Assembly (NCBI RefSeq): GCF_041053055.1
Contig: NZ_CP163443.1
Span: 2,728,001 to 2,792,000, forward strand
Source of the DNA: Streptomyces sp. R41
GTDB taxonomy: Bacteria; Actinomycetota; Actinomycetes; Streptomycetales; Streptomycetaceae
Length of the DNA: 64,000 bases
Direction of reading: 5' to 3'
Made by a program: the position numbers and the translations under genes. The notes beneath the pieces are model-generated. The model made no database searches. It was not told the DNA's origin and saw only the letters and a list, made by a program, of their open reading frames with translations. Positions 57,363 through 64,000 of the stretch are shown here, piece by piece (positions within the stretch are counted from its first letter, which is position 1; each line of letters begins with the position of its first letter).

Positions 57363-57719
57363 ATGTCCATGCGCTGTCTCCTCGTCGACGACAGCGCCCG
57401 GTTCCTGGAGGCCGCGCGCGCCCTGCTGGAGCGTGGCGGGGTGCAGGTCGTCGGTGTCGCCACGACGGGCGCGGAGGCCTTCGCGCGAGCCGTTGAACTG
57501 GCCCCGGACGTCGCCCTTGTCGACATCGACCTCGACGGCGAGAACGGCTTCGAGGTGGCGGGACGGCTCGCGGGAAGCGTGCCCGCCGTGATCCTGATCT
57601 CGACGCACTCCCTGGAGGACTTCCAGGAACTCGTCGCGGCCAGTTCGGCCCGCGGCTTCCTCCACAAGTCGACGCTCTCGGCACGGGCTATACGGGAGTT
57701 GCTGGGACGCGAGGAGTAG
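57363..57719 (+). CDS. Stand-alone receiver-domain protein
   Basis: A 118-residue single receiver domain with no output domain. Acidic residues are Asp9-10, the phospho-acceptor is Asp54 in ALVDIDLDG, Thr81 is in ISTHS, and the conserved Lys102 is in FLHKST. It is divergent from the binding protein/kinase operon and may tune or compete in that phosphorelay. It could also be a remnant of a NarL-type regulator that lost its DNA-binding domain; the stop falls exactly at the edge of a MITE-like element. Confidence 0.85.
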   Translation: MSMRCLLVDDSARFLEAARALLERGGVQVVGVATTGAEAFARAVELAPDVALVDIDLDGENGFEVAGRLAGSVPAVILISTHSLEDFQELVAASSARGFLHKSTLSARAIRELLGREE

Positions 57720-57939
57720 GGCCTGTCCGGCGGATCAGGCCGGAGGAAAGCAGCGGCTCCTCATAAGTGCAGGTGAGCGGGGCCTGGTGCGTCGAGCTGC
57801 AATGCGGAGGAGGGCGTCGACGCGATGGGGGTCCCCCCGCTCGAGCGAAGCCGAGAGTGGGGGAGTCGGCAACCGACGACAACGCCGCAGATCGGCGTGC
57901 CAGGCCCCGCGTCTGCGGCATGATCCGCCGGACAGGCCC
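57719..57939. mobile_element. MITE-like 221-bp element with perfect 19-bp terminal inverted repeats
   Basis: The ends (57719-57737, starting GGGCCTGTCCGGCGGATCA, and 57921-57939) are perfect inverted repeats. The interior has no coding capacity worth noting and contains a common streptomycete hairpin motif around CCCCCGCTCGAGCGAAGCC (57834-57852). The left end overlaps the stop codon of the receiver gene by one base. It resembles a non-autonomous element that would need a transposase from elsewhere. No target-site duplication could be assigned. Confidence 0.65.
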
Positions 57940-58003
57940 CAAGCGCCGCTGCGGCAGCCGGGCGGAGCGGGAGTGTGACTCCGCCCGGCGCCGGGAGGCG
58001 GAG

Positions 58004-58564
58004 TCAGCGGCGGCGACGGCGCAGGGCGCGGGAGGCGCTCAGGGCGAGGGCGACGAGGGCACCGACGCCGGCTGCCGCCGAGGCGATGACGACGGCGGGG
58101 CCGGGGCTCTCCGGGGCACGCGGGCGGCCGGTCCCCGGGGACTCGGAGCCGAATCCGCCCGCCTCGCCAGATCGCGCGTACGCGGAGCCGGGGAGCTTGT
58201 CCGCGTACGCCTCGTGCACGCGATAGGCGGCGAGCGTCGTGCCGTGAGGACCGATCGCCTGCTGGGTGTCCGCATCGAGGGGCAGCACGCGCGCGTGGCG
58301 CCGGACGTACCAGGCGTCGATCTGCGGCTCCCTGAAGACCGCGCCACCCGGCAGCAGACGGGCGCCCAGGGCCGCGTAACGCGTCTCGTCGTCCCCGGAG
58401 GCGATGTTCACCACCATGGTGATGTTCAGGCGCTTGTACACGAGAGCCGTCGGAGCCGATGTCGTGGCGGCTGCCGTCGGATCGGAGGCTGTGGCGGTTG
58501 CCGTCGGAGCGGCGCCGAGGGCGACCAGAACGGCGGCGAGAGCGAGCAGTCTTCTGTGACGCAT
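58004..58564 (-). CDS. Secreted, C-terminally membrane-anchored protein of unknown function
   Basis: A 186-residue protein from ATG 58564, which has GGGAGGA five bases upstream. A signal peptide (LLALAAVLVALGAAPTATA) is followed by a polar external domain with RLNITMVVNIASGDDETRY and GTTLAAYRVHEAYADKLPG, a Ser/Gly/Pro-rich linker, one C-terminal helix (AVVIASAAAGVGALVALALS) and an Arg-rich tail. The layout is like a sortase substrate but no LPxTG motif is present. Family unknown. Confidence 0.8.
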   Translation of the reverse strand: MRHRRLLALAAVLVALGAAPTATATASDPTAAATTSAPTALVYKRLNITMVVNIASGDDETRYAALGARLLPGGAVFREPQIDAWYVRRHARVLPLDADTQQAIGPHGTTLAAYRVHEAYADKLPGSAYARSGEAGGFGSESPGTGRPRAPESPGPAVVIASAAAGVGALVALALSASRALRRRRR

Positions 58565-58800
58565 CGCGGTCCTCCCGAGTGGGGTTCGAGGAGTGGAGGA
58601 GCGCGTCCGGACGCTGCGGTCAAGCATGTTGAGCATCAGGTGTTGTCGGGGCTTGGTCAACACGCTTCAATGCGGAGGAACTCGGGGCGTGAACGGCGGC
58701 AGACGCGTGTGAACGGACCGCGCGCGCCGACCTGGCGACCCCGACGACTCGCACGAACGGCCTGACCAGCCGTAGTGAACATTCACAGAAAGGCCCCTGC

Positions 58801-59748
58801 ATGCGGCACGGCACACAGCACGCGGACGTCGCCACGGCGGAGCTGGAGACGGCTCTGCGGGGCGGCCCCTTCCATGTCGCGCTGCGCGCCGCGATCGCCG
58901 CCCGCGGACTGCCACTGCAGCGCGTCCAGCACCATCTGTCGCGGTACGGGGTCAAGGTCGGTGTGACGAGCCTGAGTTACTGGCAGCAGGGCGCCAGGCG
59001 CCCGCAGCGCCCCGAGTCGCTGCGGGCCGTCCGCGCCTTGGAGGAGATCCTCCAGCTCCCGGACGAGTCACTGATCCGGCTGCTCGCCAAGGCGGACGAC
59101 CACTCCGGTCCGGAACGCCCCGCGGGTCGTTCGTACCGCTCCCTCGTGGAGGCCTCCGGCGTCCTGGAGCGGCTCCTGGCCGAGTTGGAGTCACCGCTCG
59201 ACGGCGGGCTGCACACCCTCGGCCACCACGAACGCGTACGGATCGGCGCGCACCGCGAGCTGCTGGGCCGCGAGTCGCACCACATAGTGCGCGCCCACAG
59301 GGACGGCGTGGACCGCTATGTGGCCATTCACCACGGCGACCCGGGATGCGCTCCGGAGCGGATGGCGGTACGCGCCCTGGAGAACTGCCGTACGGGGCGG
59401 GTGCGCTGGCACCACGACACCGGGGTGCTCGTGGCCGAGCTCCTCTTCGACACGCGCCTGCGCGCAGGCGATACGTTCCTGTTCCGCTACGGCTTCGACG
59501 ACGGCACGGCCGGCGCGTCCAGCGAATACGTCCGCGGCTTCAGCTTCGCGGGCGGCCAGTACGCCCTCCAGGTGCGGTTCGCCGAGGAGGCGTTGCCCGT
59601 GCGCTGCCACCGGTTCACCCAGCACTCGGCGGCGGCTCCGCGCAGCGGCCGCCAGGAACTGGCGCTGAGCGGTCGCCATCGCTCGGTGCATCTGGTCGAG
59701 CCCCGCGTGCGGTCGGGGATCCTGGGGATCGGGTGGGACTGGGAGTGA
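58801..59748 (+). CDS. Xre-like protein with a conserved C-terminal domain of unknown function
   Basis: A 315-residue soluble protein. The first 100 residues look like an atypical helix-turn-helix (FHVALRAAIAARGLPLQRVQ, then LSYWQQGARRPQRPESL). The rest has HHIVRAHRDGVDRYVAIHHG, RALENCRTGRVRWHHDTGVL and DTFLFRYGFDDGTAG, with a beta-rich end ILGIGWDWE; I do not recognise this domain. The start is ATG 58801, with AAAGG about nine bases upstream. It stands alone, divergent from the anchored protein. A DNA-binding role is a guess. Confidence 0.75.
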   Translation: MRHGTQHADVATAELETALRGGPFHVALRAAIAARGLPLQRVQHHLSRYGVKVGVTSLSYWQQGARRPQRPESLRAVRALEEILQLPDESLIRLLAKADDHSGPERPAGRSYRSLVEASGVLERLLAELESPLDGGLHTLGHHERVRIGAHRELLGRESHHIVRAHRDGVDRYVAIHHGDPGCAPERMAVRALENCRTGRVRWHHDTGVLVAELLFDTRLRAGDTFLFRYGFDDGTAGASSEYVRGFSFAGGQYALQVRFAEEALPVRCHRFTQHSAAAPRSGRQELALSGRHRSVHLVEPRVRSGILGIGWDWE

Positions 59749-59779
59749 CCGCTCCCGGGTGGGAGTCGCGCGGCCCCGA

Positions 59780-60208
59780 TCAGGCGCCCGGGCCCGCGAC
59801 GATCTTCCCGTCCTTCGCCTCCACCGACAGCTCGTGCAGCGGCACGGTGGCCGGCGCCTGCAGCACCTCGCCCGTCGCGGCGTCGAATTCACTGCCGTGG
59901 CAGGGGCAGATGAGCGTCGTGCCCTGAAGCTTGTTGATGGCACACCCTGCGTGCGTGCAGATCGAGCTGAACGCCTTGAGCGCACCGTCCTCGGCACGGC
60001 TGACGACGACATTCCGATCCCGGTACAGCTTGGCACCGCCCTTGGCGATCTCGCTCTCCGTACCCAGTTCGACCGGCGCGGTCGGCGTCGCGGGTGCCCC
60101 GCCACCGTCACCACCGCCGGAGCACGCGGTGAGGGCGAGCCCGGCGACCGGGGTGAGCGCCGCTCCCCGCAGGACGGTACGGCGGCTCGCGGACGGACGG
60201 CCGGGCAT
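59780..60208 (-). CDS. Tat-exported Rieske [2Fe-2S] lipoprotein
   Basis: A 142-residue protein from ATG 60208 with GGAG five bases upstream. The signal carries a twin-arginine motif (SRRTVLRG) and a lipobox (ALTAC), so it is probably exported folded and lipid-anchored. The Rieske ligands are in SSICTHAGC and CPCHGSEFD. It would act as an extracytoplasmic electron carrier. Its 3' end is 31 bases from the convergent Xre-like gene. Partner oxidoreductase unknown. Confidence 0.92.
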   Translation of the reverse strand: MPGRPSASRRTVLRGAALTPVAGLALTACSGGGDGGGAPATPTAPVELGTESEIAKGGAKLYRDRNVVVSRAEDGALKAFSSICTHAGCAINKLQGTTLICPCHGSEFDAATGEVLQAPATVPLHELSVEAKDGKIVAGPGA

Positions 60209-60325
60209 GGCATCTCCACTGGTCGGGGGCGGTGGACGCCGACACGGGTAGGGGCAGTGAACACCGACGATACCGGCATGAATCATTCCGCTCGTGGCGG
60301 GGGGAGCCGACTCCACGGTGCGCAC

Positions 60326-60409
60326 GTAAACGCTTACGCATACGCGCACGCAATCACCCAGGTAATCGCTTGCGTAAACGCTTGCGTAAACGTTGACGTA
60401 AGCGTTTAC
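60326..60409 (+). promoter_or_regulatory. Array of LacI-type operators
   Basis: Five copies of the 12-base pattern GTAANCGNTTRC are visible: GTAAACGCTTAC (60326-60337), then four abutting copies at 60362-60373, 60374-60385, 60386-60397 (diverged) and 60398-60409. Each has the CG centre typical of LacI-family operators. The array ends 61 bases before the LacI gene. It most likely mediates autoregulation of the LacI-kinase pair; it may also affect the divergent Rieske gene. Confidence 0.75.
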
Positions 60410-60470
60410 GTCCGGCGCCGGATGGGATACGTTCCCCTGCGAACAACCAGGCCCGCAGGGAGGGAGCACC

Positions 60471-61529
60471 ATGGCAACGATGGTCGATGTGGCCCAGCGG
60501 GCAGGCGTGTCCACCGCGACCGTCTCGCACGTGCTCAACGACACGCGCCCGGTGCTGCCCCAGACACGCCAGGCCGTCCTCGACGCCATCGACGAGCTCG
60601 GATACACACCCAACACCCTGGCCCGTTCGCTGGTCACCGCACGCACGCGGTCCATCGGACTCGCGGTGTCGGCGATCAGCAACCCGTACTTCACGGAGAT
60701 CCTTCAGGGCGTCGAGGCCGGCGCCCTGAAGCACGGCTACAGCCTGCTGATCGCCGACCCGCACGACGATCCGCAGCACGAGCGGAAGATCGTCCAGCTG
60801 CTGCACGAGCGACGCGTCGACGGCGTGATCATCGCGCCCTCCGCGGCCCCGGCCGAGCTCCTCGGCTACCTCGGGCAGCACGACGTGCCCACCGTGTTCC
60901 TGGACCGACTCGTCGACTCCCCCGCCGAGGGCCCCTACCGCTTCGACCAGGTCTGCACCGAGAACACCGAGCCCATGACGAGGCTGGTCACCCACCTCGC
61001 CGAACTGGGCCACCAACGCATCGCCCTGGTCGCGGGCCTGCCCGGGCTCAGCACCACGACCGAGCGGATCACCGGCTACCGTCACGGCCTCGCGCACGCC
61101 GGACTCCCGTACGACGAGCGGCTCGTGGCGCAAGGCAACTCCCAGGCGGAGGCCGCCGAGGAGGCCACCCACGCCCTGCTGTCGCTCGCGACGCCGCCCA
61201 CCGCGCTCGTCACCGCCAACAACGCCATGACCATCGGCGCGCTGCGATCCCTGCGCGAGCGGGACCTGTCCGTGCCGGACGACCTGGCGCTGTGCTGCTT
61301 CGACGACTTCTCCTGGGCGGACCTGTTCACGCCCCGGCTGACCGCGATCTCCCAGCCCAGCAAGGAGATAGGGGCCCAGGCCGTCCAACTGCTCCTGGAA
61401 CGGCTGACGTCACCCGGCCGTCCGGGCCGCACCGTCCGGCTGCCCTCCGCCTTCGTCCACCGCACCTCGTGCGGCTGCCCCGAGAGCTCCAAGCACCCCG
61501 AGAGCCACAGGAAAGGACCCGAGTCGTGA
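60471..61529 (+). CDS. LacI-family transcriptional regulator
   Basis: A 352-residue repressor. The N-terminal helix-turn-helix and hinge are MVDVAQRAGVSTATVSHVLN and LGYTPNTLARSL, followed by a periplasmic-binding-protein-like sensor domain (SIGLAVSAISNPYFTEILQG). The start ATG 60471 follows GGGAGG. The tail past residue 325 is Ser/His-rich (ESSKHPESHRKGPES). The stop overlaps the sugar kinase GTG, so the inducer is probably that kinase's substrate or product. Confidence 0.95.
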   Translation: MATMVDVAQRAGVSTATVSHVLNDTRPVLPQTRQAVLDAIDELGYTPNTLARSLVTARTRSIGLAVSAISNPYFTEILQGVEAGALKHGYSLLIADPHDDPQHERKIVQLLHERRVDGVIIAPSAAPAELLGYLGQHDVPTVFLDRLVDSPAEGPYRFDQVCTENTEPMTRLVTHLAELGHQRIALVAGLPGLSTTTERITGYRHGLAHAGLPYDERLVAQGNSQAEAAEEATHALLSLATPPTALVTANNAMTIGALRSLRERDLSVPDDLALCCFDDFSWADLFTPRLTAISQPSKEIGAQAVQLLLERLTSPGRPGRTVRLPSAFVHRTSCGCPESSKHPESHRKGPES

Positions 61530-62437
61530 TCGTCGTCGCCGGTGAGGCCCTGATAGATCTGGTACCGCAGGGCGCGGGCGCCCTGGTGGGCCTGCTGCCG
61601 CGCCTGGGCGGCGGCCCCTACAACACGGCCGTGGCACTCGGCCGCCTCGGCTCCCCCACGGCCTTCTGCTCCCGGGTCTCGTACGACGCGTTCGGCGAGG
61701 CACTCCTCAGCGGTCTCGGCGAGGCGGGCGTCGACGTGTCGTCCGTGCAGCGCGGAACGGAGCCGACGACCCTCGCGGTCGCCTCGATCGATACGGACGG
61801 CTCGGCCGCGTACTCCTTCTACGTCGAGGGCACGGCGGACCGTCTCTTCTCGACACCGGACCAACTCCCCGACGCCACAAGGGCGGTGTCCTTCGGCACC
61901 TGCTCGCTCGTCCTGGAGCCGGGCGCGAGCGCGTACGAGGAGCTGATGCGGACCGCCGCCGCGCGCGGCGTGTTCACCGCGCTCGACCCGAACATCCGGG
62001 CCGGGCTGATCCCCGACGCCGACGCCTACCGGGCCCGCTTCAAGAGCTGGCTGCCGTCGGTGTCGCTCCTCAAGCTCTCGGAGGAGGACGCCCTGTGGCT
62101 CGGGGGCACCCCGCGCGAGTGGCTGGCGTCCGGCCCCGCCGCCGTGGTGATCACCCAGGGCGGCGACGGCCTGACGGCGTTCACTCGCGACGGCTCGGTC
62201 CACTCCGTCCCCGGCGAATCGGTCGACGTCGTGGACACCATCGGCGCCGGCGACACGGTGAACGCGGCGCTGCTGCACGGCCTGGCCTCGCGGGACGCCC
62301 TGTCACCGGCGGCGATGGCGGCCCTCGGCGCCGACGGATGGACCGAGCTGCTGCGCTTCGCGGCCCGCGCGGCGGCGATCACCTGCTCACGCGCGGGAGC
62401 AGAACCGCCGTACGCCTCCGAGCTCGGCGACCTGTAG
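61526..62437 (+). CDS. PfkB-family carbohydrate kinase (fructokinase-like)
   Basis: A 303-residue ribokinase-fold kinase. The N-terminal motif VAGEALIDLVP, the glycine pair in LGGGPYNTAVALGRLG and the C-terminal signature VDTIGAGDTVNAALLHGL, which holds the catalytic Asp, are all present. It phosphorylates a sugar, probably fructose or a related ketose by similarity. GTG 61526 overlaps the LacI stop by four bases. No transporter gene is beside it. Confidence 0.93.
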   Translation: MIVVAGEALIDLVPQGAGALVGLLPRLGGGPYNTAVALGRLGSPTAFCSRVSYDAFGEALLSGLGEAGVDVSSVQRGTEPTTLAVASIDTDGSAAYSFYVEGTADRLFSTPDQLPDATRAVSFGTCSLVLEPGASAYEELMRTAAARGVFTALDPNIRAGLIPDADAYRARFKSWLPSVSLLKLSEEDALWLGGTPREWLASGPAAVVITQGGDGLTAFTRDGSVHSVPGESVDVVDTIGAGDTVNAALLHGLASRDALSPAAMAALGADGWTELLRFAARAAAITCSRAGAEPPYASELGDL

Positions 62438-62529
62438 CGGGACGCTCAGCTGCCGACCGCCCGCAGCGCCCCGGGCCGTCGCCCATTGAGCCGGTCGAGC
62501 GCGCTCGCGGCGGCTTCGTCGGCGGGGAG

Positions 62530-62886
62530 GTGTACGACCATGCCAACCCGGACCGCGACGCGCACACTCGCTCGCCCGAACTGCTCGACGTCGAGAAGCG
62601 TCCGACGACGACCTTCCGCTCGACGCGGGTGTCCGGGGACGGCGAGGAGTGGTCGATGGAAGGGGACTTGACCATCGGGGACGTGACGCTGACGGTGACG
62701 CTCGCCGTCGATTTCGGCGGGGTGGTGGACTCCCCCGTCGACGGTCGCAAGCACGCGGGATTCGAGGGGACGGGCGAGATCCGGCGCGGCGACTTCGGTC
62801 TGGACTTCGGGACCGGGTTCCTCGGTGATGTTGTCAAGGTGCGGCTGGACATGCAGTTCGTCGAGCCGCAGGGGCAGGGCGGCTGA
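62530..62886 (+). pseudogene. YceI-family protein fragment, N-terminus missing
   Basis: About 118 codons from GTG 62530 match the second half of YceI-like lipid-binding proteins: NPDRDAHTRSPELLDVEKRP, then TTTFRSTRVSGDGEEWSMEG and a beta-rich end. The usual first 60 or so residues (the SxVxFxVRH-type start of the barrel) are not found in any frame between the kinase stop at 62437 and here. With GAGG directly before GTG it could be translated, but the fold would be incomplete. Confidence 0.65.
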
Positions 62887-62898
62887 TTGTGCAACGCG

Positions 62899-62931
62899 CG
62901 GCGCCCCACGGGGAGTTCCCGTGGGGCGCCG
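62899..62931. terminator. Intrinsic terminator between the YceI fragment and uvrA
   Basis: A perfect 14-bp stem (62899-62912 with 62918-62931) with a five-base loop is followed on the plus strand by TATTTCTT. It separates the rightward YceI fragment from the leftward uvrA end. Confidence 0.8.
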
Positions 62932-62995
62932 TATTTCTTGGGACTTGTCAGGCCTTGCGCAGCCGTCCCGTTCAGGCCCCGAAGGCTCGATGGGG

Positions 62996-64000
62996 TCAGG
63001 CCTTGCTGGCCCGCGTGGTCTTCTTCGCGGGGGTCGCCTTCTTGGTGGCCGTCTTCTTCGTGGCCGCGGCAGCCTTCTTGGTGGCCGTGTTGTTGACGGC
63101 CTTCGTGGTCGTCTTCTTCGCCGTCGCCTTGGCCGCCACCACCTTCTTGGCGGCGGTCTTGCGCACGACCTTCACGGGGGCCGCGTCGCTGATCCGGTCG
63201 GCGCCGAGGATCTCGCGCAGGAACTTTCCGGTGTGGCTGGTCGGGACGCCGGCGACCTGCTCGGGCGTGCCCTCGGCGATCACGAGACCGCCGCCGTTGC
63301 CACCCTCGGGACCCATGTCGACGACCCAGTCCGCGGTCTTGATGACATCGAGGTTGTGCTCGATGACGATGACCGTGTTGCCCTTGTCGACCAGGCCGGA
63401 CAGCACCGTGATGAGCTTGCTGATGTCCTCGAAGTGCAGACCTGTGGTCGGCTCGTCGAGCACGTACACCGTGCGGCCCGTGGAACGCTTCTGCAGCTCG
63501 CTCGCGAGCTTGACGCGCTGCGCCTCACCGCCGGACAGCGTCGGCGCGGACTGGCCGAGCCGGACGTAGCCCAGACCGACGTCGTTGAGCGTCCGCAGGT
63601 GGCGGGCGATCGCCGGGACGGCCTCGAAGAAGCCGAGGGCCTCCTCGATCGGCATGTCGAGGACCTCGGAGATGGACTTGCCCTTGTAGTGGACCTCCAG
63701 GGTCTCCCGGTTGTAGCGCGCCCCGTGGCAGACCTCGCAGGGGACATACACATCCGGCAGGAAGTTCATCTCGATCTTGATGGTGCCGTCGCCGGAGCAG
63801 TTCTCGCAGCGGCCGCCCTTGACGTTGAAGGAGAAGCGGCCGGGCAGGTAGCCCCGCACCTTCGCCTCGGTCGTCTCCGCGAACAGCTTGCGGACGTGGT
63901 CGAAGACTCCGGTGTACGTCGCAGGGTTCGACCGGGGTGTACGGCCGATGGGCGACTGGTCGACGTGCACGACCTTGTCGACGAGGTCGTCACCCTCCAC
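62996..64000 (-). CDS. uvrA: UvrA, excinuclease ATPase subunit, C-terminal part
   Basis: The last 334 residues of UvrA; the rest lies beyond the right edge. The zinc-finger Cys pairs are CENCSGDG and CEVCHGARY, followed by the second ABC signature [15 protein letters not shown], Walker [17 protein letters not shown] and the switch His in [11 protein letters not shown]. UvrA finds DNA damage and loads UvrB for UvrC. The final 65 or so residues are a Lys/Ala/Thr tail ([20 protein letters not shown]), histone-like and longer than in most bacteria. Confidence 0.97.
   Translation of the reverse strand: MEGDDLVDKVVHVDQSPIGRTPRSNPATYTGVFDHVRKLFAETTEAKVRGYLPGRFSFNVKGGRCENCSGDGTIKIEMNFLPDVYVPCEVCHGARYNRETLEVHYKGKSISEVLDMPIEEALGFFEAVPAIARHLRTLNDVGLGYVRLGQSAPTLSGGEAQRVKLASELQKRSTGRTVYVLDEPTTGLHFEDISKLITVLSGLVDKGNTVIVIEHNLDVIKTADWVVDMGPEGGNGGGLVIAEGTPEQVAGVPTSHTGKFLREILGADRISDAAPVKVVRKTAAKKVVAAKATAKKTTTKAVNNTATKKAAAATKKTATKKATPAKKTTRASKA

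Noticed and set aside
60326..60409. The repeated 12-mers as an origin or iteron array
   Set aside because: The CG-centred GTAA/TTAC pattern and the adjacent LacI gene explain them better as operators. No replication gene is near.
60209..60694. An N-terminal extension of the Rieske lipoprotein gene up to 60694
   Set aside because: It would run through the operator array and into the LacI gene and would bury the Tat signal peptide inside the protein. ATG 60208 has a good ribosome-binding site.

Overview
This window is a gene-dense, high-GC stretch of an actinobacterial chromosome, almost certainly from a Streptomyces. Supporting signs are the strong third-position GC bias, many GTG starts with ATGA/GTGA overlaps, the sporulation regulator WhiA in a uvrC-rapZ-yvcK-whiA cluster, OpcA beside zwf, and an order (suf, ctaA/ctaB, pentose-phosphate operon, pgi, secG-tpi-pgk-gap, whiA cluster, uvrA) that matches what I know of the core of the S. 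coelicolor chromosome. No rRNA, tRNA, CRISPR, prophage or complete insertion sequence was seen. Both edges cut genes: a TRAP-type binding protein at the left and uvrA at the right.

Layout. 1-3.7 kb holds a binding protein, a sensor kinase and a response regulator. 3.8-10.3 kb is the complete suf iron-sulfur assembly operon, read leftwards from its repressor SufR: sufR-sufB-sufD-Rieske-sufC-sufS-sufU-sufT. 10.5-14.1 kb reads rightwards: an AAC(3)-type acetyltransferase, an ABC-2 exporter pair and ctaA. 14.1-17.6 kb reads leftwards: a nucleotidyltransferase, an amidohydrolase, a small conserved protein and ctaB. 17.9-24.5 kb is the pentose-phosphate operon tkt-tal-zwf-opcA-pgl. A nested inverted-repeat element separates it from a sugar-uptake cluster (24.7-29.9 kb: GH13 glucosidase, binding protein, two permeases, no ATPase). 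An orphan binding protein follows.

31.6-35.3 kb is a PadR-ATPase-small ORF-FtsX-type permease operon. 35.4-43.6 kb is mostly central metabolism read leftwards: a membrane protein, pgi, a frameshifted MFS gene, an RbpA-like gene, secG, tpiA, pgk and gap. A large secreted M14 carboxypeptidase comes next, then whiA-yvcK-rapZ-uvrC. 52.1-57.7 kb is a second binding protein, sensor kinase and regulator set with a divergent stand-alone receiver. The end of the window has a MITE-like element, an anchored secreted protein, an Xre-like protein, a Tat-exported Rieske lipoprotein, a LacI regulator plus PfkB sugar kinase behind a dense operator array, a YceI fragment and uvrA.

Most of the window is conserved housekeeping sequence. 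The least ordinary features are these: a sensor kinase whose GAF-like domain is split by about 160 residues made of a 42-bp tandem repeat and an intergenic repeat; two two-component systems each preceded by a solute-binding protein with no permease in view; a sugar permease with an Ig-like insert; a 52-codon ORF between ABC ATPase and permease genes; four abutting 12-bp LacI-type operators; and a 221-bp element with perfect 19-bp terminal repeats.
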